This document shows, one piece after another, positions 45,943-55,387 of a stretch of DNA of 57,749 nucleotides (its first letter is position 1; each line of letters begins with the position of its first letter). The stretch is taken from the NCBI GenBank assembly GCA_964476375.1, contig CAYYZW010000099.1, positions 1-57,749 of the forward strand. Reading direction: 5' to 3'. The translations under genes and the position numbers were made by a program. Origin of the DNA: SAT2750 sp964476375 (GTDB lineage Bacteria > Planctomycetota > Planctomycetia > Pirellulales > Pirellulaceae). Under the pieces are notes generated by a model, which was given only the letters and a program-made list of their open reading frames with translations, was not told the origin of the DNA and made no database searches.

Positions 45943-47061
45943 ATGCCCATTCCCGTTTCTTGTCAATGCGGTGCAAGTTTCCAGGCTCCAGACAAGTTAG
46001 CCGGACAAGTCACCAGCTGCCCAAAATGCCAGGCCCAGCTGCCGATCCCGGGGCCCCAGGCACACTCTGGGATAACCGATCTGCTTGACGAACTTGGTGT
46101 CGACGCCAGTAGCGGTATCGCCGGAAAATGCCCCCATTGTTATGCCGACCTGCAGCCCGATTCAGTAATCTGTACTGGTTGTGGAACCAACTTGCAGACC
46201 GGTGCTTCGGTCATCCAGAAGAAAAGAAAACGTTTCCAGACGGAGGCCCCGGACGATGGCCCCTCGCTTGGGGATGCGCGGCTTGACAAGGCAGCCAGGG
46301 AACTGGCCAAGGATGCGGCAGATTCCAGGAAATCCAGTGACCCGGTAACGTGGTGGGTTTACCTGGCCATCCTGGACCTGGTCCTGAGCCTCTGCGTGAC
46401 CGCAGCGGTCATGATGATGACCCATGATGACGTGAAATCCAGGCGAATGGATATGGTCAATAGCCCTGCGCATGGAATCGCGCTTTACCAGACAAACCCA
46501 AAGAACATTGTGCTCATCGCCACCGCGACGGATGGCTACACCCACGAACCTCCCTACGGCGAGGAGGAAAAAGGCTCCCAGTTACGAGCCGGTGCGTGGG
46601 GACGGCGAGCGGAATCCCGGGGAGGATATACCGTGGTGGACGTTCAACAGGGGACAGGTGCAAAAACAGTGTGGGTCAATAGTAATGCGATCCTGAATGT
46701 CAGTCCGAGTATAATCAAGCATTATGCCGACAATCCGCAGCTTGGTGCGGTCAAGAGCCTCAAGTATGGACTCTACAAGGGACTTCGTATCGGCCTGATC
46801 CTGCTGGCTTTCCTCTCGGCGGTGATCACCGTGATTGCGCTTGGCCAGATTATCCTCTCTGCCTTCCAGGACGACATCACCCAGGGGCTCCTCTGCCTGA
46901 CCATTGGTTACGCGCCTTACTACGCGTTGATGCGATGGTACAAGCTCCAGAACGTATTCAAGATGTTTGTTTTTGGAACGATCTTCCTGGTCGCCGCAAT
47001 CGTGAGCCGGCTGTTTGTCCCCGCACTGCTCCCACTGGTCCGCGGAACCATGATCGAGTAG
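45943..47061 (+). CDS. Zinc-ribbon membrane protein
   Basis: A 372-residue protein with two N-terminal zinc-ribbon pairs: SCQCG with SCPKC (residues 6-29), and KCPHC with CTGCG (about 62-81). A charged linker follows, then a membrane segment (VYLAILDLVLSLCVTAAVMM). An extracytoplasmic region of about 100 residues and further hydrophobic segments (GLILLAFLSAVITVIALGQII; FVFGTIFLVAAIVSRLFV) complete it. Proteins joining a cytoplasmic zinc ribbon to membrane helices are frequent in planctomycetes, with no known function. It is divergent from groES and convergent with ispE. The starting ATG lies close behind the CGGCAC region with no strong binding site. Confidence 0.8.
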   Translation: MPIPVSCQCGASFQAPDKLAGQVTSCPKCQAQLPIPGPQAHSGITDLLDELGVDASSGIAGKCPHCYADLQPDSVICTGCGTNLQTGASVIQKKRKRFQTEAPDDGPSLGDARLDKAARELAKDAADSRKSSDPVTWWVYLAILDLVLSLCVTAAVMMMTHDDVKSRRMDMVNSPAHGIALYQTNPKNIVLIATATDGYTHEPPYGEEEKGSQLRAGAWGRRAESRGGYTVVDVQQGTGAKTVWVNSNAILNVSPSIIKHYADNPQLGAVKSLKYGLYKGLRIGLILLAFLSAVITVIALGQIILSAFQDDITQGLLCLTIGYAPYYALMRWYKLQNVFKMFVFGTIFLVAAIVSRLFVPALLPLVRGTMIE

Positions 47062-47130
47062 CCGACAGGAGATTCCTCTCCATCGTTGCCACTTCGAATT
47101 GCCGGACATGACAAATCGACCCCTGCCGAC

Positions 47131-48033
47131 TCAGCCCACGGTCCAGCGGTGAATCGTGGTAGCGCAGTCCACCCGCCCGGGCTGCCAGCTCCGCAGCCGG
47201 GATGCCACCTGCCTGGCATGCTCACGGTGGCCGCAGATGCCAAAGAAACTGGTTCCGCTGCCGGACATCTGGAAACCAAGGCACCCGCTACGCCGGAACA
47301 TGTCCTCCAAACGCCCGACCCACGGCTCCAGCTCTGCTGCCGTGACCTGCAGGGAGTTGTGCATACCGTCAAGCAGGGCCTGGCGATTTCCCTTTCCGAG
47401 AGCCTGCACCAGCGGTTCCGGGTCACTCGACCTGCCCGGTTGGCAGTTCTCAAAGACACGGTGTGTGGAAAGACCCACCGGGGGATGTACCAGGACAATG
47501 TGAAGTCGCAGCCTGTTTTCCAGCGGCTCGACAATCTCCCCCCGTCCCCGGCAGAGAGCCGCCGGACCGTCCAGGAAAAAAGGAACGTCACTCCCTACCT
47601 CGGCAGCCAGATCGGAAAGCCGGGCCGTGGAGAAGTCAAGTTGCCAGAGCCGCGTGGCTCCCAGCAGAACTGCAGCGGCATTACTGGAAGCCCCTCCCAG
47701 CCCGGCGGACGAGGGAATCCGCTTGACAAGTGTCACCTCCATGCCGCTTTCAATTCCTGCCGAGCGGGCGAGCAGTCGCAGGGCGCGGACAATCGTGTTC
47801 TGGTCCCCCTGTGGAGGCCGCTCCCGTTGTTCCTGCCGGTCTTCCGGAAGCTGGAGAATGATCTCCTCCCCCGGCAACGGACGAAGCACCAGGGTGTCGT
47901 AGAGATCAATGGCACAGATCACCGTCTCCAGGTCATGAAAACCATCACTGCGACGTCCCAGTACGTCAAGAAACAGGTTGATCTTGGCCGGGGCCTGGAT
48001 CGTCAGCTGGTTTTCATCACCCTGTATGATCAT
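47131..48033 (-). CDS. ispE: 4-diphosphocytidyl-2-C-methyl-D-erythritol kinase
   Basis: A 300-residue GHMP kinase of the MEP isoprenoid pathway that phosphorylates CDP-methylerythritol with ATP in the cytosol. The hallmarks are APAKINLFLDVLGRRSDGFHD at the N-terminus (lysine and aspartate of the site), the ATP-binding PSSAGLGGASSNAA loop at about 107-120, GSDVPFFLDG and the C-terminal GFQMSGSGTSFFGI. Length fits the family. It stands alone on the minus strand, convergent with the zinc-ribbon gene; dxr of the same pathway lies 7.3 kb away at 55372. Confidence 0.95.
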   Translation of the reverse strand: MIIQGDENQLTIQAPAKINLFLDVLGRRSDGFHDLETVICAIDLYDTLVLRPLPGEEIILQLPEDRQEQRERPPQGDQNTIVRALRLLARSAGIESGMEVTLVKRIPSSAGLGGASSNAAAVLLGATRLWQLDFSTARLSDLAAEVGSDVPFFLDGPAALCRGRGEIVEPLENRLRLHIVLVHPPVGLSTHRVFENCQPGRSSDPEPLVQALGKGNRQALLDGMHNSLQVTAAELEPWVGRLEDMFRRSGCLGFQMSGSGTSFFGICGHREHARQVASRLRSWQPGRVDCATTIHRWTVG

Positions 48034-48277
48034 CGCTTGAGAGCACTTTTTCGGTTGATCGCAAAAGCAGGCATCCCGGTTACCCGGGAGACCTCAACAG
48101 GAGAGTTTGAGGGCAGATATCCGGGCAGGCCCTTTCCCAGTCGCCTGTGATTTTATCTATTGCGATATTCCCAGCAAGCGAGAGGGGCCAGCCTGGCTAC
48201 TTTTTCTTCGGTCTTACCGTCCAGGACAACGATAAAGGTCATATCGGAACATTTCTTCTTTCCAGGGCACCCTCTCC

Positions 48278-49294
48278 ATGACCGGCCAAGAAAAACAGCC
48301 CGAACCGGACCCGTCCTCCCCTGGCGGTGATCGACTTCCTGGGCACCTGCTACGAGGGATCTTGATGGGATGCGCCGATAGCGTTCCAGGAATCTCGGGA
48401 GGAACGATCGCCCTGGTCCTCGGCATCTACCAGCGACTGGTGCTGGCGATTTCCCACCTGGACGGCCAGTTCCTGCGACTGCTGGCAAAACGGGCGTGGA
48501 AGCAGGCAGCCTCACATATTGATCTCCGCTTCCTCGGCAGCCTGCTGCTGGGTGTATTGATCGGGCTGGTCTTGATGACGACCCTGGCCCACCGGTTGCT
48601 GGAGGATGAAACCACTCGCCCCTTCACCCTGGCGACATTTCTCGGCATGATGATTTCCTGCACCTGGCTCGTTGCGCGGCCTCTCTGGCCCCGGAACGGA
48701 CGCCAGTGGATGACCCTTGGCGGTGTCGCCGTGCTGGCCGGGCTGCTTGGCTGGACAGTAACCACATTACCCACCAGCAACCTTTCTCCCACTCTCCTGC
48801 ATCTCTTTTGTGCCGGGATGATCGGTATCTGTGCGATGATCCTGCCCGGGATCAGCGGGGCGATGATCCTGTATATCCTGGGAGTCTACCTCTACATGAC
48901 CGGCATCCCGGCAGAGATGCTCGCCGGCCGGCAGGTTGGCCTGCATGTGTTGGAACTGGCCGTGTTCGCTGGCGGATGCCTGACGGGCCTGATCCTCTTC
49001 AGCCGGATCTTGCGTTACCTGCTTTCCCACTTTCACTCCCTCACGATGTCCTTTCTATGCGGGGCCATGGTTGGATCCATGAGAGCGCTCTGGCCATTCC
49101 AGCATGCCGCCCCGGTGACCGGCAGTCCGCCAGGATCCGAGACGGTCGAGTACCAGCTTTTTTTCCCCTCGCAGATCGACCAGCAGAGCATGGGAATACT
49201 CCTGGCCGCAGGGATGGGCGTTCTGGCCGTACTCTTGAGCAGGCGCGTGGCAGGGGCGCAGAAAAAAAACCGGCCGGAAAACCGACCGGAGTAA
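48278..49294 (+). CDS. DUF368 family polyprenyl-phosphate transporter
   Basis: A 338-residue polytopic membrane protein of the DUF368 family. Recent work shows that such proteins (PopT) recycle undecaprenyl phosphate across the cytoplasmic membrane for peptidoglycan and surface polymer synthesis. Two copies of the hallmark are visible, ADSVPGISGGTIALVLGIY and MILPGISGAMILYILGVY, giving an inverted-repeat architecture. The Lys/Arg/Asn-rich C-terminus (QKKNRPENRPE) is encoded by a sequence that on the opposite strand is the rpsU terminator. It is convergent with rpsU. Confidence 0.9.
   Translation: MTGQEKQPEPDPSSPGGDRLPGHLLRGILMGCADSVPGISGGTIALVLGIYQRLVLAISHLDGQFLRLLAKRAWKQAASHIDLRFLGSLLLGVLIGLVLMTTLAHRLLEDETTRPFTLATFLGMMISCTWLVARPLWPRNGRQWMTLGGVAVLAGLLGWTVTTLPTSNLSPTLLHLFCAGMIGICAMILPGISGAMILYILGVYLYMTGIPAEMLAGRQVGLHVLELAVFAGGCLTGLILFSRILRYLLSHFHSLTMSFLCGAMVGSMRALWPFQHAAPVTGSPPGSETVEYQLFFPSQIDQQSMGILLAAGMGVLAVLLSRRVAGAQKKNRPENRPE
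49262..49289 (-). terminator. Rho-independent terminator of rpsU inside the convergent DUF368 gene
   Basis: Minus strand: CCGGTCGG-TTTT-CCGGCCGG forms an 8-bp stem (one U-G wobble) followed by eight T residues (49262-49269). It lies 37 bp after the rpsU stop and is wholly within the last codons of the convergent DUF368 gene. Confidence 0.88.
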
Positions 49295-49325
49295 GATGGT
49301 GCGTGCACTGGCGAGTCGCGGGAAT

Positions 49326-49514
49326 TCAACCCAGGCGATTTTTCAGGGCGCGGCGCTGGGCTCGGAGTCTTGCCCGCCGGCGAATATCACTTGGCTTCTC
49401 ATAATACTTGCGGCGACGCATTTCCTTCTTCAAACCGCTGCGCATGAGAAGCTTGCCAAATCGCCGAACTGCTTCCTGGATCGTTTCACGATCCCTGACA
49501 ATGACTTTAACCAC
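49326..49514 (-). CDS. rpsU: Small ribosomal subunit protein S21
   Basis: The 62-residue bS21 protein of the 30S subunit. The sequence VKVIVRDRETIQEAVRRFGK is typical, followed by the basic RRRKYYEKPSDIRRRARLRA tail. The gene starts with GTG (positions 49514-49512), and only a weak purine stretch (GCGAGAAAA) precedes it. S21 genes often have unusual translation control, so the weak site may be real. It has its own terminator 37 bp downstream, in the convergent DUF368 gene. Confidence 0.95.
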   Translation of the reverse strand: MVKVIVRDRETIQEAVRRFGKLLMRSGLKKEMRRRKYYEKPSDIRRRARLRAQRRALKNRLG

Positions 49515-49672
49515 GTCGTGTTTTCTCGCTTAGGGGAAAGATACCAGGTGGGAAACCGCACATTCTAGGGCAATCCATCGGGCAATGCAAAGGGGATCAG
49601 GCAACCTGATCCTCATTCAAGATGATCGGCACATATCCCGGGCAGCCCGCAATCCCATGCAACAACGATGAT

Positions 49673-50974
49673 TTATTTTGCCAGCTTCCCGCAGACCAGT
49701 TCCTTGTCATTCCGGGCGAAAACATGCCGGTTGGCGTAGGCCGGATGGGCCCAGCAGACACCATCACGCCGTCGCAATTGCTCCAGCGTCGGGGCGATCA
49801 GGCTGGCACGGCTAATCTCCTTGAAACCCTGCGGTGATAGTTCCGAGATGATCAGTTCACCTCGTTCATTAAACATCCATATCTTCTTGCCATTGCGGAC
49901 AAAGTGGATGGTGCTCCAGCGTGACCGGGGCGTCGCAGTCTGATCCTCCCAGATCCGCTGGCCACTGGCCGCATCCAGGCACCGCAATTCGCCGTAGCTA
50001 TCCACACCGTAAAGATGATCACCGAGGCGAACCGGTGTACTGATGATGGAATGCAAGCCGCGGGTATTCTGCTCGTCCGCACCCACCAGTCGCCAGACCT
50101 TGCTGACCTCGTTTTTTTTCTGGCCAAGCTTCAGCATCAGCGCGCCATCATAAAACGACGTCACGAAGACCTCGTCCTTGTGGACCACCGGCGTGGCAAT
50201 CCCGATCGGCATCCGCGAGGGCGGAAATTCATATCGCCAGTAGACCTCTCCCGTGGACGGGGCGATCCCGGAAACACTGTCCCCGGTCCAGCAGATAATA
50301 ACTGCCTGCTCAGCCTGTGTGACCAGGACTGGTGACGAATAACTGGCCCGTTCTTTCAGAGCGGTCCAGCGTTGTTTGCCGGTCATCTTGTCCAGTCCGA
50401 CCATACAGGCATCCGCTCCACCCACCTGCAAGATCACCACGTCATCGACAATCAGCGGGGCTGCGGCGATTCCCCAGATCGGCATCTGGATCTGGTAGGC
50501 CTGATTCAGATCCTGTTTCCAGTGAACCTTTCCGGTGGCAGCATCAAGGCAATAAAAATGGCCCATCGCTCCCAGCGAGTAAGCCCTCTCCCCATCCACT
50601 GTCACCGATGCACGTGGCCCGGCCTTGTAGCCAATCTCGTAAACCGCCGGATAGCTCACGGTCCATATTGTCGTCCCGTCTTTTTCATTAAAACAGTGGA
50701 TTCGTTCTATCTGTTCCGGTTCGGCAACACGATCGGTAACAAAAACCCGGCCTGCTGCAACCGTGGGCCCGCTGTAACCTGCTCCCAGCGGGACGCGCCA
50801 GCGGAGAGCGATACTGTCACTTTCAAACCGATCGACAACACCGGTCTCTGTCCAGACACCATCACGGGTAGGACCACGCCACTGCGGCCAGTCCTCGGCA
50901 TGACTTCCTCCGCTGGTGAGAAGGCCAAGCAGGAAACAGGCAAGCAACCCAAGGGAGCATTTATCGCAACGCAT
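49673..50974 (-). CDS. Exported PQQ-like beta-propeller protein
   Basis: A 433-residue protein with signal peptide (SLGLLACFLLGLLTSGGSHA) and a WPQWRGPTRDGVW start typical of planctomycete PQQ-like propeller proteins. Repeated blade motifs include HCFNEKDGTTIWTV, YCLDAATGKVHWK, VGLDKMTGKQRW, SGIAPSTGEVYWRY and RCLDAASGQRIWE. The fold binds partners or, rarely, PQQ; no dehydrogenase catalytic residues can be named, so a structural or sensor role is equally possible. I chose ATG 50974 (AAGGA six bases upstream). The frame is open to 51091, which would overlap lpxI. Confidence 0.9.
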   Translation of the reverse strand: MRCDKCSLGLLACFLLGLLTSGGSHAEDWPQWRGPTRDGVWTETGVVDRFESDSIALRWRVPLGAGYSGPTVAAGRVFVTDRVAEPEQIERIHCFNEKDGTTIWTVSYPAVYEIGYKAGPRASVTVDGERAYSLGAMGHFYCLDAATGKVHWKQDLNQAYQIQMPIWGIAAAPLIVDDVVILQVGGADACMVGLDKMTGKQRWTALKERASYSSPVLVTQAEQAVIICWTGDSVSGIAPSTGEVYWRYEFPPSRMPIGIATPVVHKDEVFVTSFYDGALMLKLGQKKNEVSKVWRLVGADEQNTRGLHSIISTPVRLGDHLYGVDSYGELRCLDAASGQRIWEDQTATPRSRWSTIHFVRNGKKIWMFNERGELIISELSPQGFKEISRASLIAPTLEQLRRRDGVCWAHPAYANRHVFARNDKELVCGKLAK

Positions 50975-51063
50975 TCTCATTCCTTTCGCCCAAGATTCGA
51001 ACAGACTGGCTATCATGCAGCCGGCCTTCATGATAGCGGGAATGCCTGCAGCGAACAGGAGAT

Positions 51064-51960
51064 TCAGGCGGCCCGGGCCTTCGGGGCACATTCATCCGCC
51101 CGGCAGGCCACCAGGGTGATCCGATGACGGCGGGCGAAATCAAGGGTGGCAGCCTTATCGATCAGGATCGTACGGTCCGCCTCGACTGCCAAAACCCTTC
51201 CCCCGGCCTCGGCAATCTGCCGCATTGTCCCGATCCCGATCGTGGGCACATCGAACCGCATATCCTGTTTCGGCTTGGCCACCTTGACCACGGTAAAACC
51301 ACCCGACGGACAGAGTTCTCCCGCCCGCTCAATACAACGGTCTGTCCCTTCGATCGCCTCCACGGCAAGCACTGCTTTCCGCTTGACGACCACTGTTTGC
51401 CCGATATCCAGCCCCCCCAGCTGCTTGGCATGCTGCCAGCCAAATTGGACATCCATGCGCTGCCAGCGGGAAAGCCGGCCAACCAGCACTCCCTCCTCGA
51501 CCAGCAATTCCGGAACAAAGTCAGTGGCCGGTGCGAACTGGATCCCGTGCCGGGCGAAGGCATCAACCGCCGCCATGATCAGGGTGTCATCGCGTCGATC
51601 CCCGGTACCGGTAATCCAGTGGGAGCCGAATGCTCGTAGTGCTTCCCAGTCCGGGAGTAGCTCGCCCCAGGCTCCAGGTCGAAATAGGTTTGTCTTGTTG
51701 ACCTTGCCCGCCTTCGTGGCTGCAGTCTCACGGTGGTGTTTCATGAAGCGAATGGCGGCTCCGAGCCGGCCGATAGCGAGTTCCCTGTAGACCTGGCAAT
51801 GCTTCTTGAGCGCGGGTTCGACGTGGCCACGGATTCCCACACCGATGACCTCGATACCCTGTTGCTGGAGAGCATCAGCAACCAGGAATGGATAATCGCC
51901 CCAGCCGGCAAGCAATCCCATGCGAACCGGCGGGTCTGAAAACGACGAAGTTCCGGCCAT
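51064..51960 (-). CDS. lpxI: UDP-2,3-diacylglucosamine pyrophosphatase LpxI
   Basis: A 298-residue protein of the LpxI (DUF1009) family, which hydrolyses UDP-2,3-diacylglucosamine to lipid X in lipid A synthesis where LpxH is absent. MGLLAGWGDYPFLVADALQQ is the N-terminal domain start. The C-terminal domain has MRFDVPTIGIGTMRQIAEAG and RVLAVEADRTILID, the family hallmarks. It acts in the cytosol at the membrane. The ATG overlaps the lpxD stop by one base (TGATG), so the two are translationally coupled. Confidence 0.92.
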   Translation of the reverse strand: MAGTSSFSDPPVRMGLLAGWGDYPFLVADALQQQGIEVIGVGIRGHVEPALKKHCQVYRELAIGRLGAAIRFMKHHRETAATKAGKVNKTNLFRPGAWGELLPDWEALRAFGSHWITGTGDRRDDTLIMAAVDAFARHGIQFAPATDFVPELLVEEGVLVGRLSRWQRMDVQFGWQHAKQLGGLDIGQTVVVKRKAVLAVEAIEGTDRCIERAGELCPSGGFTVVKVAKPKQDMRFDVPTIGIGTMRQIAEAGGRVLAVEADRTILIDKAATLDFARRHRITLVACRADECAPKARAA

Positions 51961-53030
51961 CAGGCAGCATCCTCACTCGCAATCCCGCCCTGGCCCCCAT
52001 CGAGTCGTTCCTGCATCTCATCGAGCAGCCGTTGCATACTGCGCACCTGCTTGCGCATTTCCGGAAGATGTCGAAGCGCGGCAAAGATCTTCATCTGCTG
52101 GGGCTCTGGCCGGGTCGGTGTCCCCAGGTGGGTTGTCGGTTCGGTGATATCCTGCATGACCCCCGACTGGGCTCCCACGCGGGCCCGGTCACAAACCTGG
52201 ATATGATCACGAATTCCCACCTGGCCGCCAATCACCACGAAGTCCCCGGTCGTGGCGGTCCCGGCAATACCCACCTGGGCACAGATAATATTGTGCCGAC
52301 CGATACGGCAATTGTGAGCGATCTGGACCTGGTTATCGAGCTTGGTTCCCTCCCCTACCAGGGTGGGCCCAAAAGCGCCCCGGTCGATGACCGAGCAGGC
52401 ACCAATTTCCACATCATCCTCGATGACCACGTTTCCGAGCTGGTGTCCAAGCCGGTAACTTCCATCGACAAAGTCGTAACCAAATCCGAAGGAACCCAGC
52501 ACGCTTCCCGCATGAATGATGACCCGGTCACCAATCACCGTATGCTCGTAGATCGTGACATTCGGGTAAATCACACAATCCGCACCAATTCGTGCGCCCT
52601 CCAGGACATGAACTCCCCCGTGAACCTGGGTGCCCGGACCAAGCTCAACATCCGCCCCGATGACCGCTCCGCTCTGGACACTCACCGTCTCGTCCAGACG
52701 AGCCGTTGGATGGACCTGGGCCGTGGGACTTATCCCCGCAGCATACTGGGGGGGCGCAGGGCGAAAGAGCTTGCCCACCTCGACAAAGGCCCTGGTGGGA
52801 TCCTCCGCAAGCAGGGAGGGCAGTCCCGACAGCGTGCATTCAGGTGGAATAATCACGGCCGATGCCGGGCACTCGGAAAGCTGGGAGAGATTGGTGGCGT
52901 CCCGGGCGAAAGTAATATCCCCCGCCTTGGCAGCACCAATCACCGCGGCATCGGTAATAACCGTGCTTTCATCCCCGACCACCCTGGCGTCAAGACGACT
53001 GGAAAGTTCGGCAAGGGTGTACTGTATCAA
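51960..53030 (-). CDS. lpxD: UDP-3-O-(3-hydroxyacyl)glucosamine N-acyltransferase
   Basis: A 356-residue LpxD, transferring a second hydroxyacyl chain in lipid A synthesis. The N-terminal uridine-binding domain (YTLAELSSRLDARVVGD) precedes a left-handed beta-helix of hexapeptide repeats. The catalytic-type NCRIGRHNIICAQVGIAG and GGQVGIRDHIQVCDRARVGA segments follow, and a C-terminal helix closes the chain. The start is TTG at 53030 with GAGGGG eight bases upstream; no ATG is available nearby. It lies between rseP and lpxI and overlaps lpxI by one base. Its presence with lpxI supports a Gram-negative type outer membrane. Confidence 0.95.
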   Translation of the reverse strand: MIQYTLAELSSRLDARVVGDESTVITDAAVIGAAKAGDITFARDATNLSQLSECPASAVIIPPECTLSGLPSLLAEDPTRAFVEVGKLFRPAPPQYAAGISPTAQVHPTARLDETVSVQSGAVIGADVELGPGTQVHGGVHVLEGARIGADCVIYPNVTIYEHTVIGDRVIIHAGSVLGSFGFGYDFVDGSYRLGHQLGNVVIEDDVEIGACSVIDRGAFGPTLVGEGTKLDNQVQIAHNCRIGRHNIICAQVGIAGTATTGDFVVIGGQVGIRDHIQVCDRARVGAQSGVMQDITEPTTHLGTPTRPEPQQMKIFAALRHLPEMRKQVRSMQRLLDEMQERLDGGQGGIASEDAA

Positions 53031-53137
53031 TTCAAAATCCCCTCGTGCGGCACGACGCCTTTAGCTCGACGCGGCGAATCGTACCCGATCCAGTCACTTT
53101 GAAACAAGAGCGACCCGGGGAGAACCTGGTACGTAGT

Positions 53138-55387
53138 TTAGATGCGGGCAATATCGTTAAAGATCACGTAGATCATCAGCGCCAGCAAAAGAACCACCCC
53201 GATCAGTGTCAGGGTCCCCTGGATTCGCTCGCTGACCGGTTTCCTGGTGACTGCTTCAACCATCAGGAAGACCATGTGGCCGCCGTCCAGGGCCGGGATC
53301 GGCAGGAAATTCAGGATAGCCAGGTTGGCACTCAAAAATGTCAGGAAAAGCAGCAGGCGAGAAAAACCCTCGGAGGATTCGATCCCCATCACCCGTACGA
53401 TCGTGATTGGGCCTCCAAGCTTGTTCACCGAGACATCGCGATTCACCAGCATTTTCAGGACCCGCAAAACCTCCGAAAGTTTCTCGCCGGTCTCACGAAA
53501 TCCCAACGCGATCGCTTCCCCCCAGGATCCGGCAACGTGCTGACGGTTCAGTGGGGTGAGTACCAGGCCGCGGTCTGAAAAGTAGGCGCCGGCGACAGGC
53601 CGGGCCGCCAGCGAAACGACCTCCGCAGCTTCTCCCTCTCGCCGCAACTTCACCCGCACCTCAGTATCCGGCACCAGGTGCTGCAGGCGATGGTGGATAC
53701 TCATCCAGTTGACCCCCTGCTTTCCGATCACCATCTCCTGCTGGTACCCTTCGCCGTAGTTCTCAAGCACGTAAGCCTTGTTCTGTTCCCCGCGGACAAC
53801 CAGCTGGACACTGACGATCTCGCTCCCCACGCTGACCTGCTGTTCCGCAGCCGAGCTCTCCGGTCGTACCCGGGTGACCTGGTTACTGACGCCAAAGGCG
53901 ATTCCCAGCGATTCGACCGATGCAACCGGCAGGGGACCCATGTAGGGAATATTCTGTTCCGGCCCCAGCGGCGGAACATCGATAGTGACCGTGGTCCCCT
54001 CCCGGATCACGGTAAACTCGAGGGCCTCACCAGCCTGACTGCCGACACGTTGCGACAGGGTAAGGGGGTTCCCGATCGGCTCCCCATTAAGCGTTTCCAG
54101 TTCATCCCCGACCTGGAAACCGGCAGACTGCGCCACCGATCCCTCCTGGATGGCGGTCACCGGTCCAATCTTCATCTCCAGCCCGAGGTCATAAAGAGGT
54201 GCCGCGTCCATGTCCACCTCGATGGTCGTTATCGTGCCGTCCTGGCCTGTCCGCTGCAGCGTCAGCTGCACGGGCTGGTCCAGCCGGGTTGCCAGTCGCC
54301 CGCTCAGGTCATGGCCGTAATAAACACCCTGCTGGCCTGTCTTCAGCAGGCCCTCTCCATCGACAGCCGTGATCACATCCCCAGGCTGCAAGCCAAGGGT
54401 GTCGGCAGGTGTGCCACGATAGGCCGGGATGCCGCCAAGCCGTGTTGTCGAGGGGGGGCGAATCCCCAGTGTGACCATTCCCAGCTGGTCCTTGAGCCGC
54501 GTGGTGGGTGTGATCTGCTTCCACTGCTGCTGTCCATCCGGGGTTTGCAGCAGCACATCCATCTGCTTGACATCTTCCCCGATACCGCTCTCGGCGACCT
54601 TGTATCGAAGTTCCCACTGGAATCGCAGATCGGAATCCGGTTCGCCGTCCCGATCCAGTTGCACAATCTGGGACCCGGCGGGCCACGCCTGCTGCCAGGC
54701 CGGATCTCCCGCCGATGTTCCGGCAACCACGCAGGGGGTGATCTTGACCCCCATGCGATAGGCCACGGCCGCAAAGATGACGGCGAAAATCAAGTTCATG
54801 ATCACGCCAGCAGAGATGATTGCCATTCTCTGCGGCACGTTCTTGGCCACGTAACTGCGGGGGTCCAATTCCAGATCTCTCTCTGCGACCAACAGCGGTG
54901 ACACGGAGTCGACCGCGGCAATCACTTTTGATCCTTTCTCCGTGTCCGGCTCCCCGGTTTCCCCCGCCTCTTCCGGCTCGCCGATGGCAGCCATGTTCTT
55001 CGCTGCCTCCCCGTCCACGTCGGTGTCCCCCGCGTCATCCTCCGGGGACATGCGTGCCCTCTCGGCCTCGGCCTCGGCGTTCAGCGGGTTGTCATCCTGG
55101 CCGAGCATCTTGACATATCCACCCAGTGGCAGGATGCCGATGCCATATTCTGTCTCTCCCCACTGGAACTTGAACAACGCCCTGGGAAGTCGAAATCGCC
55201 CGATCCCGATGGAAATATCAAAGCCCACGTAGAACTTCTCGCACTTCACCCCACACGCCTTGGCCACAAGAAAATGGCCCAGTTCATGGACGAAGATCAC
55301 GAAACCCAGGGCGGCCAGCGCCTTGAGGATCGCCAGGAAGGTGGCCCAGGAACTGGCCGAAAAAAAAGCTACTAACGAGAAATCCAC
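53138..55387 (-). CDS. rseP: RseP-type site-2 zinc metalloprotease, enlarged
   Basis: A 749-residue M50 intramembrane protease; Escherichia coli RseP has about 450. The zinc motif HELGH is at 34-38 and the third ligand region NFLPIPALDGG at 693-703. An acidic insert rich in Glu, Asp and Ala (about 98-155) follows the first membrane region. The long periplasmic part contains several PDZ-like segments (GLQPGDVITAVDGE; AGFQVGDELETLNGE). Such proteases cleave anti-sigma factors or signal peptides at the membrane. It overlaps the end of dxr by 16 bp, the common dxr-rseP order, and lies 107 bp before lpxD. Confidence 0.94.
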   Translation of the reverse strand: MDFSLVAFFSASSWATFLAILKALAALGFVIFVHELGHFLVAKACGVKCEKFYVGFDISIGIGRFRLPRALFKFQWGETEYGIGILPLGGYVKMLGQDDNPLNAEAEAERARMSPEDDAGDTDVDGEAAKNMAAIGEPEEAGETGEPDTEKGSKVIAAVDSVSPLLVAERDLELDPRSYVAKNVPQRMAIISAGVIMNLIFAVIFAAVAYRMGVKITPCVVAGTSAGDPAWQQAWPAGSQIVQLDRDGEPDSDLRFQWELRYKVAESGIGEDVKQMDVLLQTPDGQQQWKQITPTTRLKDQLGMVTLGIRPPSTTRLGGIPAYRGTPADTLGLQPGDVITAVDGEGLLKTGQQGVYYGHDLSGRLATRLDQPVQLTLQRTGQDGTITTIEVDMDAAPLYDLGLEMKIGPVTAIQEGSVAQSAGFQVGDELETLNGEPIGNPLTLSQRVGSQAGEALEFTVIREGTTVTIDVPPLGPEQNIPYMGPLPVASVESLGIAFGVSNQVTRVRPESSAAEQQVSVGSEIVSVQLVVRGEQNKAYVLENYGEGYQQEMVIGKQGVNWMSIHHRLQHLVPDTEVRVKLRREGEAAEVVSLAARPVAGAYFSDRGLVLTPLNRQHVAGSWGEAIALGFRETGEKLSEVLRVLKMLVNRDVSVNKLGGPITIVRVMGIESSEGFSRLLLFLTFLSANLAILNFLPIPALDGGHMVFLMVEAVTRKPVSERIQGTLTLIGVVLLLALMIYVIFNDIARI

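Noticed and set aside
47086..48150. Plus-strand open frame of 354 codons
   Set aside because: Antisense to ispE.
51888..54901. Plus-strand open frames of about 404 and 407 codons
   Set aside because: Antisense to lpxD and rseP; compositional shadows.
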